A stretch of 64,000 nucleotides of DNA from Paracoccus sp. (in: a-proteobacteria) (GTDB lineage Bacteria > Pseudomonadota > Alphaproteobacteria > Rhodobacterales > Rhodobacteraceae), in NCBI RefSeq assembly GCF_030538755.1, contig NZ_JAUNTJ010000003.1, positions 124,001-188,000 of the forward strand, given 5' to 3'. Positions 57,749 through 64,000 of the stretch are shown one piece after another (the first letter of the stretch is position 1; every line of letters begins with the position of its first letter). The notes under the pieces were generated by a model. It was not told the origin of the DNA. It did no database searches and saw nothing but the letters and a program-made list of their open reading frames with translations. The translations under genes were made by a program, and so were the position numbers.

Positions 57749-58435
57749 ATGAAACGGTCACGGATCAATGACATCATGGGCGACGCGATCGAGGTGATCG
57801 CGCGGTCTGGCCAGCAACTGCCGCCCTTTGCGTGGTGGACGCCGCGCGAATTCATCGACCGCGCCACCCCGGCCATCGTCGCGGGCCGTCTGGGCTGGGA
57901 TATAACCGATTTCGGCGGCGGCGATTTCGACCGCAGCGGGCTGTTTCTGTTTACCCTGCGCAATGGCAGCCTTGCCGAACTGGCGGGCGGGGCAGGGCGC
58001 GTCTATGCCGAAAAGCTGTTGGTTGTGCAGGACGCCCAGCTTGTGCCGCTGCACACGCATCTGTTGAAAACCAAGGATCTGGTGAACCGCTGGGGCGCCA
58101 CGCTGGCCCTGCGGCTGTGCGGATCGGATGCGCAGGGCGGCATCGACACCCGCAAGGGCGTGACCGTGGAATGCGACGGCATCGCACGCTGGGTGGAACC
58201 GGGCGGCGTGATCCGGCTGGAACCCGGCGAATCCGTCACGCTGCGCCCCGGCGACTGGCACGAATTCCGCGCCGAGGGCGGCACCTGCCTGATCGGCGAG
58301 GTGTCCAGCGTGGCCGACGATCAGACCGATACGCTGTTCGCGATCCCGCCCGGCGCGCCCCTGACCATCGCCGAGGACATGCCGCCCCGGCACCTTTTGG
58401 TCGGCGACTACGACCATTTGCCAAGGAACAGATAG
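57749..58435 (+). CDS. D-lyxose/D-mannose isomerase-like cupin
   Basis: 228 residues. A single cupin with metal ligands in PLHTHLLKTKD (His, His, then Lys) and a later Glu and His in GDWHEFRAEGGTCLIGEVSSV. This is the pattern of D-lyxose ketol-isomerases, which convert D-lyxose and D-xylulose and often D-mannose and D-fructose. There is no sugar kinase or transporter beside it, so the true substrate may differ. GGGGGCGCGG before the ATG is a fair ribosome site. Followed by pntA after a 78-bp gap. Confidence 0.82.
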   Translation: MKRSRINDIMGDAIEVIARSGQQLPPFAWWTPREFIDRATPAIVAGRLGWDITDFGGGDFDRSGLFLFTLRNGSLAELAGGAGRVYAEKLLVVQDAQLVPLHTHLLKTKDLVNRWGATLALRLCGSDAQGGIDTRKGVTVECDGIARWVEPGGVIRLEPGESVTLRPGDWHEFRAEGGTCLIGEVSSVADDQTDTLFAIPPGAPLTIAEDMPPRHLLVGDYDHLPRNR

Positions 58436-58461
58436 TCGCGGCAGGCCCTCGCAGCCTTGTG

Positions 58462-58489
58462 AAATGTCGATTCGCGGTGCTAGACATTT
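58462..58489. promoter_or_regulatory. Inverted repeat upstream of pntA
   Basis: AAATGTC (58462-58468) and GACATTT (58483-58489) are perfect arms separated by 14 bases. The repeat is 25 bases before the pntA start. TTGTGA upstream could be a -35 element. A candidate operator for pntAB. Confidence 0.5.
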
Positions 58490-58513
58490 GCCGACGTTGA
58501 ACAGGGGGTGCCC

Positions 58514-60088
58514 ATGAAGATCGGCGCGTTGAAGGAAACTCAGAGCGGCGAGGCGCGGGTCGCGATCACGCCGTCATCCGCAGGTCATCTGCAAAAGCTG
58601 GGCCATCAGGTCTTTGTCGAATCCGGTGCCGGATCGCAGGCAGGCTTTTCCGATGAGGATTATCGCGCCGCTGGCGTAACGGTCGAACAGACCGCAGCAC
58701 AACTGACCGATGCGGTCGATGTGGTCGCCAAGGTGCGTCAGCCGTCTGATGCCGAAGTGGACCGGATGCGTCAGGGCCAGACGCTGATTTCGTTCTTTTA
58801 CCCGGCGCAGAACCCGGATCTGCTGGAAAAAACCCGGCAGCAGGGTGTGACCGCGATTGCGATGGACATGGTTCCGCGCATCAGCCGGGCGCAAAAGATG
58901 GACGCGCTGTCCTCGATGGCGAATATCGCCGGTTATCGCGCCGTGATCGAGGCAGCGGGCAACTTTGGCCGCTTTTTCACCGGGCAGGTGACGGCGGCGG
59001 GCAAGGTGCCGCCGGCCAAGGTGCTGGTCATCGGCGCGGGTGTGGCCGGTCTGGCCGCCATCGGTGCCGCCGTGTCACTGGGCGCGCAGGTCTATGCCTT
59101 TGACGTGCGCCCCGAGGTGGCCGAACAGATCGAATCCATGGGCGCGGAATTCGTGTTCCTCGAATTCGACCAGCCCGCGCAGGACGGCGCGGCGACCGGC
59201 GGCTATGCTGCGCCCTCGTCGCCCGAGTTCCGCGAAAAACAACTGGCCAAGTTCCGCGAACTGGCCCCGGAAATCGACGTGGTTATCACCACCGCGCTGA
59301 TTCCGGGCCGCGATGCGCCGGTGCTGTGGACCGCCGACATGGTGCAGGCGATGAAGCCGGGCAGCGTGATCGTGGACCTTGCCGCCGAAAAAGGCGGCAA
59401 CTGCGAACTGACCGTGCCGGATCAGCGTATCGTCACCGAAAACGGCGTGGTCATCATCGGCTACACCGATTTCCCCTCGCGCATGGGCACGCAGGCGTCG
59501 GAACTGTATGGCAACAATATCCGCCACTTTATGGCCGACCTGACGCCGGGCAAGGATGGTGTCGTCGTTCACAACATGGAAGACGACGTGATCCGCGGCG
59601 CCACCGTCACCCATGACGGCGACGTGACATGGCCACCACCGCCGCCCAAGATCGCCGCCATCGCGGCGCAAAAGCCCAAGGAAAAGAAAAAGGAACTGAC
59701 GCCCGAAGAACGCCGGGCGCAGGAACTGGCCGACTTCAGGGCGCAGACGAAATCGCAGGTCACGCTGCTGGCCGTGGGCGCGCTGCTGATGCTGCTGGTC
59801 GGCTGGATCGCACCGGCCAGCTTCCTTCAGCACTTCATCGTCTTTGTGCTGGCGGTGTTTGTCGGCTTCCAGGTGATCTGGAACGTCAGCCACTCGCTGC
59901 ACACGCCCCTGATGGCGATCACCAACGCCATTTCCTCGATCATCATCGTCGGCGCTTTGCTGCAGATCGGGTCCGGCTCGGCGCTGATCGTCATTCTGGC
60001 GTCGCTGTCGGTGCTGATGGCGGGCGTGAACATCTTTGGCGGCTTCATGGTCACGCGGCGGATGCTGGCCATGTTCCAGAAATCGTAA
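58514..60088 (+). CDS. pntA: NAD(P) transhydrogenase subunit alpha
   Basis: 524 residues. An NAD-binding domain (domain I) with [22 protein letters not shown] and the alanine-dehydrogenase-like N-terminus [19 protein letters not shown], a Lys/Glu linker (about 375-405), then four membrane segments of domain II. With PntB it couples hydride transfer from NADH to NADP with proton entry, supplying NADPH. Here alpha-1 and alpha-2 are fused, unlike the split form in some relatives. AGGGGGTG before the ATG. Confidence 0.97.
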   Translation: MKIGALKETQSGEARVAITPSSAGHLQKLGHQVFVESGAGSQAGFSDEDYRAAGVTVEQTAAQLTDAVDVVAKVRQPSDAEVDRMRQGQTLISFFYPAQNPDLLEKTRQQGVTAIAMDMVPRISRAQKMDALSSMANIAGYRAVIEAAGNFGRFFTGQVTAAGKVPPAKVLVIGAGVAGLAAIGAAVSLGAQVYAFDVRPEVAEQIESMGAEFVFLEFDQPAQDGAATGGYAAPSSPEFREKQLAKFRELAPEIDVVITTALIPGRDAPVLWTADMVQAMKPGSVIVDLAAEKGGNCELTVPDQRIVTENGVVIIGYTDFPSRMGTQASELYGNNIRHFMADLTPGKDGVVVHNMEDDVIRGATVTHDGDVTWPPPPPKIAAIAAQKPKEKKKELTPEERRAQELADFRAQTKSQVTLLAVGALLMLLVGWIAPASFLQHFIVFVLAVFVGFQVIWNVSHSLHTPLMAITNAISSIIIVGALLQIGSGSALIVILASLSVLMAGVNIFGGFMVTRRMLAMFQKS

Positions 60089-60097
60089 GAGGGCGAC

Positions 60098-61606
60098 ATG
60101 GAACATTCGAATTTCACCCCGCCCGTGATTGTGTCCGACACGCATGGCGCACTGGCCGCGCTGCCGGCCTATGGCTTTACCACCGCCGCTTATGTGGTGG
60201 CGGCGGTGCTGTTCATCCTGTCGCTGGGCGGCCTGTCCGGGCAGGAAAGCGCCAAGCGCGCCGTCTGGTATGGCATCGCCGGTATGGCGCTGGCCGTGGT
60301 CGCCACGCTGATGGGGCCGGGCTATGGCAACTGGCTGTTGTCGCTGGTGATGATGGCCATCGGCGGCGTGGGCGGCGTCTATGTCGCCAAGCGCGTGCAG
60401 ATGACGGAAATGCCGCAACTGGTCGCCGCCATGCACAGCCTTGTCGGTCTGGCGGCGGTGTTCGTGGGCTTTAACGCGCATTTCGAAATGATGCGCGTGC
60501 TGCGCGCCCGCGCCGAAGGGCTGCTGACCGAATTCACCGGCTTTGCCGCCGTTCTGGCGCACAAAACCCCGGCCGAGCTGACCATGCTGAAAATCGAGGT
60601 CGCTCTGGGCATCTTTATCGGTGCCGTGACCTTTACCGGATCGGTCGTCGCCTATGGCAAGCTGGCGGGCAAGATCGACGGCAAGCCGAAAAAGCTGCCC
60701 GGCGGTCACATGCTGAACGCGGGTGCGGCGGCGCTGTCGCTGCTGATGGTGGTGCTGTATTGCGCCTCGGTCGGGCCGGGCACGCTGTGGCTGCTGGTGA
60801 TCGCGCTGGCGGCGTTCTTCATCGGCTATCACCTGATCATGGGCATCGGCGGCGCCGATATGCCGGTGGTGGTGTCGATGCTGAACAGCTATTCCGGCTG
60901 GGCGGCGGCGATGATCGGCTTTACCCTGTCGAACGACCTGCTGATCGTGGTCGGCGCGCTGGTCGGGTCGTCGGGTGCGATCCTGTCCTATATCATGTGC
61001 AAGGCGATGAACCGGCACTTTGTCAGCGTGATCCTTGGCGGGTTCGGCGGCGAGGCTGGCCCCGCGATGGAGATCGAGGGCGAGCAGATCGCCATCGACG
61101 CCGATGGCGTGGCCGCGGCGCTGAACGACGCGGACGAGGTTATCATCGTCCCCGGTTACGGCATGGCGGTGGCGCAGGCGCAGGGCGCGGTCAGCGAACT
61201 GACCCGCAAGCTGCGCGCGCGCGGCAAGAACGTGCGTTTCGCCATCCACCCGGTCGCGGGCCGTCTGCCGGGGCACATGAACGTGCTGCTGGCCGAAGCC
61301 AAGGTGCCCTATGACATCGTGATGGAAATGGACGAGATCAACGACGATTTCCCGTCCACCGACGTGGTGATCGTCATCGGCTCGAACGACATCGTGAACC
61401 CTGCCGCGCAGGAAGACCCCAACAGCCCCATCGCCGGGATGCCGGTGCTGGAGGTGTGGAAGGCCAAGAACGTGTTCGTGTCCAAGCGCGGGCAGGGGAC
61501 CGGCTATTCCGGCATCGAAAACCCGCTGTTCTACAAGGAAAACACGCGGATGTTCTATGGCGATGCCAAGGACAGCATCAACAAGCTGCTGCCGCTGATC
61601 GACTGA
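60098..61606 (+). CDS. pntB: NAD(P) transhydrogenase subunit beta
   Basis: 502 residues. The N-terminal half has about nine membrane segments, and the C-terminal NADP-binding domain has [20 protein letters not shown] and the loop [21 protein letters not shown], then [19 protein letters not shown] and [16 protein letters not shown]. It is the partner of pntA, 9 bp downstream with GAGGG before the ATG. The complex sits in the inner membrane. Confidence 0.97.
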   Translation: MEHSNFTPPVIVSDTHGALAALPAYGFTTAAYVVAAVLFILSLGGLSGQESAKRAVWYGIAGMALAVVATLMGPGYGNWLLSLVMMAIGGVGGVYVAKRVQMTEMPQLVAAMHSLVGLAAVFVGFNAHFEMMRVLRARAEGLLTEFTGFAAVLAHKTPAELTMLKIEVALGIFIGAVTFTGSVVAYGKLAGKIDGKPKKLPGGHMLNAGAAALSLLMVVLYCASVGPGTLWLLVIALAAFFIGYHLIMGIGGADMPVVVSMLNSYSGWAAAMIGFTLSNDLLIVVGALVGSSGAILSYIMCKAMNRHFVSVILGGFGGEAGPAMEIEGEQIAIDADGVAAALNDADEVIIVPGYGMAVAQAQGAVSELTRKLRARGKNVRFAIHPVAGRLPGHMNVLLAEAKVPYDIVMEMDEINDDFPSTDVVIVIGSNDIVNPAAQEDPNSPIAGMPVLEVWKAKNVFVSKRGQGTGYSGIENPLFYKENTRMFYGDAKDSINKLLPLID

Positions 61607-61629
61607 TCGCAGGGCAGGGCGCAAGACGG

Positions 61630-61656
61630 GGGCGGGCCGCTGGGTCCGCCCTTTTT
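61630..61656 (+). terminator. Terminator of pntAB
   Basis: GGGCGG and CCGCCC pair around a GC-rich loop, followed by TTTTT, 24 bases after the pntB stop. Confidence 0.78.
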
Positions 61657-61735
61657 CTGTCGGCGTGGCGGAATATTCGTCTGATGCGACCTCTGGCCGA
61701 TGGCGCGGCGCGCGCTTGTTGGCCATGATGCCGCC

Positions 61736-63028
61736 ATGAAACCCGATGACGATCACCCGCTGCGCTATGCGCTGGTTAATGAACTGCACGCGCGGCCTTC
61801 GCCTCGGGTAATGCCGCCGGCGACGGTGGCCTATCTGGCCATCAAAGAGCCGCGCGATGCCGTGGGCCGCAACCGGGCGCGCGATTACGATCACCTGTCG
61901 GCGCTGGTCGCGCGCCATGGCGGGCCGCGCCCCGACCCGGACGGCAGCCATTATGCCGGGCAGCTTGGCCGCCATCATCTGCGATGGGAAAGCCATGCGG
62001 AGTTCGTGACCTATGCCGCCTTTACGCCGGGCCTGCCGCCGCATCCCTTTGACCCCAAGGCGGGGGCGGTCTTTCCCGCCGACTGGCAGGCGGGTGCGCC
62101 GGGCAAGCGGGTGGCGGCGGTTCTGGTGCAGGTTCAGTGGCTGCCCGATGACATCTCTGAACTGACCGCCCGCGCGGCGGAATGGTTCGCCCCCGACAGT
62201 CTGGCCATGTCGTGGATCCTGGAAGAAGCCGCCGTTGTCGCCAGCGATTTCCGCATCGATTCAACCGGATGGATGCGCTTTGCCGTTTTCGTCCGCCCCG
62301 GCGAAAGCGATGCCCGCGTCGGCCGCATCGTGCAGCGCCTGACCGAGCTGGAAACCTATCGCGCCATGTCCATGCTGGGCCTGTCGCGCAGCCGCAGCCT
62401 GATGCGGCAGTTGAACGGGATCGAGGCGCGGTTAAGCGAGATCGTCGATCACATGTCCGCCGACCAGCCCGCGGACGCCTTGCTGCACGAACTGCTCAAG
62501 GTCTCGAACCAGCTGGAAACGCAGGCCACGCAGAACTTCTTTCGCTTTGGCGCAACCGCCGCCTATGAGGCCATCGTGGCTGAAAGGGTGAAGTCGCTGC
62601 GCGAGACCCGCTTTCAGGGGCGGCAGACGTTAAGCGAGTTCATGACCCGCCGCTATTTACCCGCCATGCGAACGGTGAAATCCGCCGAACATCGCCTGAA
62701 CGCCGCGCTGGAGCGGGCGACGCGGGCAGGGGATCTGCTGCGCACCCGCGTCGATGTGGAACGGTCGGCGCAAAATCAGGCGGTGCTGAACAGTATGGAC
62801 CGCCGCGCCGATCTGCAATTGCGGCTGCAACACACGGTCGAGGGGCTGTCGGTGGTGGCCATCAGCTATTACGCGGTGGGGCTGGCGGCCTATGCGCTGG
62901 CACCGCTGGCGGGTGCGGTCGGGCTGGACAAGGCGGCGCTGCTGGCGCTGCTGGTGCCGCTGGTGGTCGGTGCCGTCTGGCTTAGCCTGCGGCGGATCAA
63001 GGCGGGGCTGCACCATGACGATCCCTGA
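61736..63028 (+). CDS. DUF3422 family membrane protein
   Basis: 430 residues. It starts HPLRYALVNELHARPSPRV, the hallmark of DUF3422; the middle contains helical segments (LSEIVDHMSADQPADALLHE, LRETRFQGRQTLSEFMTRR), and two hydrophobic segments close the protein (ISYYAVGLAAYALAPLAG, LLALLVPLVVGAVWLSL). This resembles CorA-like channel layout, where a helical soluble part precedes two C-terminal membrane segments, though no CorA motif GMN is seen. Function unknown. The ATG at 61736 fits the family better than 61700. Confidence 0.83.
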   Translation: MKPDDDHPLRYALVNELHARPSPRVMPPATVAYLAIKEPRDAVGRNRARDYDHLSALVARHGGPRPDPDGSHYAGQLGRHHLRWESHAEFVTYAAFTPGLPPHPFDPKAGAVFPADWQAGAPGKRVAAVLVQVQWLPDDISELTARAAEWFAPDSLAMSWILEEAAVVASDFRIDSTGWMRFAVFVRPGESDARVGRIVQRLTELETYRAMSMLGLSRSRSLMRQLNGIEARLSEIVDHMSADQPADALLHELLKVSNQLETQATQNFFRFGATAAYEAIVAERVKSLRETRFQGRQTLSEFMTRRYLPAMRTVKSAEHRLNAALERATRAGDLLRTRVDVERSAQNQAVLNSMDRRADLQLRLQHTVEGLSVVAISYYAVGLAAYALAPLAGAVGLDKAALLALLVPLVVGAVWLSLRRIKAGLHHDDP

Positions 63029-63079
63029 TTGCGCAAGCGTGGCCTGTCGGGCGATACTGGCCCTGATCTGAAAGGAGCC

Positions 63080-63157
63080 ATGATGAAGCTGATCCTGTCC
63101 CTTGCCGCCGTGCTGGCCCTGGCCGGTTGCGGCGTGCCGTTCGTGCCCCTTATCTAA
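63080..63157 (+). CDS. 25-residue lipoprotein
   Basis: Reads MMKLILSLAAVLALAGCGVP and ends FVPLI. A complete lipoprotein signal with lipobox ALAGC is followed by only nine mature residues. AAAGGAG sits 2-5 bases before the ATG pair, a very strong site, so translation is likely. It lies in the 138-bp gap between the DUF3422 and ArsC/Spx-like genes. It resembles entericidin-like micro-lipoproteins in layout only. Starts at 63080 or 63083. Confidence 0.7.
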   Translation: MMKLILSLAAVLALAGCGVPFVPLI

Positions 63158-63166
63158 AGGCTGAAA

Positions 63167-63508
63167 ATGTCGAAAAAACTTGAAATGTTTGGTCTTGCGC
63201 ATTGCTCTACCTGTCAAAAAGCGCAGGCCGCGCTAGAGGCTGCGGGCTGGCAGGTTGCCTTCCGCGACGTGCAGAAAGACCCGCTGTCCGAGGTTGAGCG
63301 TCAGCGGTTGGCCGATGAATGGGGCGAAAAGATCATCAATCGCGCCAGCCTGACATGGCGTGGCATGTCTGATGCGGAACGGGATTTGCCGCCGGTTCAG
63401 ATGATGGGCGAAAAACCCAGCGTGATGAAGCGCCCGGCCATCGCCGCTGATGACCTGCGGCTTTTGGGCTGGACTGCCAACGTCAAGCGCGCCCTGGGGG
63501 CAGAGTGA
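63167..63508 (+). CDS. ArsC/Spx-family protein
   Basis: 113 residues, thioredoxin-like fold. The N-terminal CxxC is in AHCSTCQKAQAALEAAGW (13-16), and VMKRPAIAADDLRLLGW is the conserved Arg-Pro segment of ArsC/YffB/Spx proteins. It might reduce a thiol conjugate or act as a glutathione-linked reductase; no ars genes are nearby, so an arsenate role is not favoured. It begins 9 bp after the small lipoprotein and may be cotranscribed. Confidence 0.85.
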   Translation: MSKKLEMFGLAHCSTCQKAQAALEAAGWQVAFRDVQKDPLSEVERQRLADEWGEKIINRASLTWRGMSDAERDLPPVQMMGEKPSVMKRPAIAADDLRLLGWTANVKRALGAE

Positions 63509-63542
63509 AATCAACGGGTTAAGGGCGATTCCTGACCAACCC

Positions 63543-63971
63543 TCAACGCCTGTTTCCGGCCAGCGAGGCGATCAGCGGGCGCACCGGGGTCAGATCGTAA
63601 CCGGCGCGCAAGGCCGTTTCGACGATCTCGGCTTCGGGCAACCGCCCCGCCTGCGTCAGCGCCCACAGTGTCGTCGAGCGGTTGCCAGAGCGGCAATAGG
63701 CGATCACCGGCTTGGCCCCGGAAATGGCCACCTCGTAATCGGCGATCATGTCGGGGGTGATCCGGCCGGGCGTAAAGGGGATCTCGTGATACTGCATCCC
63801 GGCCGCCTCGGCCGCCGCGCGCATGGTATGGCTGTCGTGATCCGGCGCGGTTTCGGCATCAGGGCGATTGTTCACCAGCACCTTGAACCCCGCAGCGGCC
63901 AGTGCCGGCACTTCGTGGGGCATGATCTGGGGCGATACCGCAAGATCCGGGGTCAGTTGGCGCAGGTCCAT
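63543..63971 (-). CDS. TIGR01244 family phosphatase-like/sulfur-transferase protein
   Basis: 142 residues. The N-terminus DLRQLTPDLAVSPQIMPHEV and the later VLVNNRPDAE match the DUF442/TIGR01244 group, and AYCRSGNRSTTLWAL holds the C-x5-R loop of a dual-specificity phosphatase-type active site. Related proteins are fused to sulfur dioxygenase-like domains in sulfide metabolism. Here it stands alone at the window edge. AAAGGAGAG precedes the ATG at 63971. Confidence 0.87.
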   Translation of the reverse strand: MDLRQLTPDLAVSPQIMPHEVPALAAAGFKVLVNNRPDAETAPDHDSHTMRAAAEAAGMQYHEIPFTPGRITPDMIADYEVAISGAKPVIAYCRSGNRSTTLWALTQAGRLPEAEIVETALRAGYDLTPVRPLIASLAGNRR

Positions 63972-64000
63972 CGCACTCTCCTTTGGCTAAGGGGATTTCG

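Noticed and set aside
61700..61735. Earlier ATG for the DUF3422 gene
   Set aside because: No ribosome site, and the added residues are not protein-like; the family start matches 61736.
59075..62044. Minus-strand open frame of 989 codons
   Set aside because: Complement of pntA, pntB and the DUF3422 gene.

Overview
The window is chromosomal DNA of a GC-rich alphaproteobacterium of the Rhodobacteraceae, most likely Paracoccus or a close relative. This rests on protein style and gene order: phaZ divergent from phaC-phaP-phaR, a periplasmic nitrate reductase operon, acs next to a DUF4212/sodium:solute symporter pair, obgE overlapping proB, and proton-translocating pntAB. I could not run a search, so the genus is inferred. 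Almost all of the sequence is coding, and many genes overlap by ATGA or TGATG.

Layout. 1-2.2 kb: 3' part of a beta-helix (pectate-lyase/tailspike-like) protein, cut by the window edge. 2.3-4.4 kb: a flavin-binding-fold protein and a SulP anion transporter. 4.5-13.5 kb: acs with an inverted repeat in its leader, then a six-gene run made of DUF4212, a sodium:solute symporter, a cNMP/CBS/DUF294 protein, a small membrane protein, a receiver-only response regulator and a membrane-anchored, kinase-like protein fused to a DnaQ-type exonuclease. 13.6-15.6 kb: M3 oligopeptidase. 15.7-22.3 kb (minus strand): a small membrane protein and napFDAGHBC, behind an extended -10 promoter and a palindrome. 22.4-30.7 kb: SH3 protein, glycerate/hydroxypyruvate-reductase-like dehydrogenase, lipoprotein, zapE, rpsD, Bcr-type exporter, FrnE-like DsbA protein and an acyl-CoA ligase. 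30.7-34 kb: cold-shock gene, thrS, alpha/beta hydrolase.

34-39.1 kb is a polyhydroxyalkanoate block: depolymerase, class I synthase with a long basic tail, phasin and PhaR repressor. A tRNA-Ser(GGA) follows. 39.3-46.3 kb looks like a small catabolic unit for N-methylated proline or hydroxyproline: TetR regulator, flavin/[4Fe-4S] demethylase, a proline-racemase-family enzyme with a Ser-Cys active site, an orphan TRAP binding protein and a MocR-type regulator. 46.3-63.97 kb is mainly housekeeping: enolase, endonuclease-fold protein, SelO, AqpZ under an FNR-type box, SMR exporter, ObgE, ProB, acyltransferase, PepN, an Ala-rich membrane protein, a lyxose-isomerase-like cupin, PntAB, DUF3422, a 25-residue lipoprotein, an ArsC/Spx-like protein and a TIGR01244 phosphatase-like protein.

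The most interesting items are the acetate-linked signalling operon with its sensor-like exonuclease (6.7-13.5 kb); a dispersed hairpin-to-ATG element seen three times (26.1, 33.2, 48.3 kb) that abuts start codons twice; the Ser-Cys epimerase beside a demethylase that lacks one cluster cysteine; the basic tail on PhaC; and several clean operator-like palindromes upstream of acs, nap, aqpZ, pntA and the MocR gene. I saw no CRISPR array, insertion sequence, integrase or rRNA gene.
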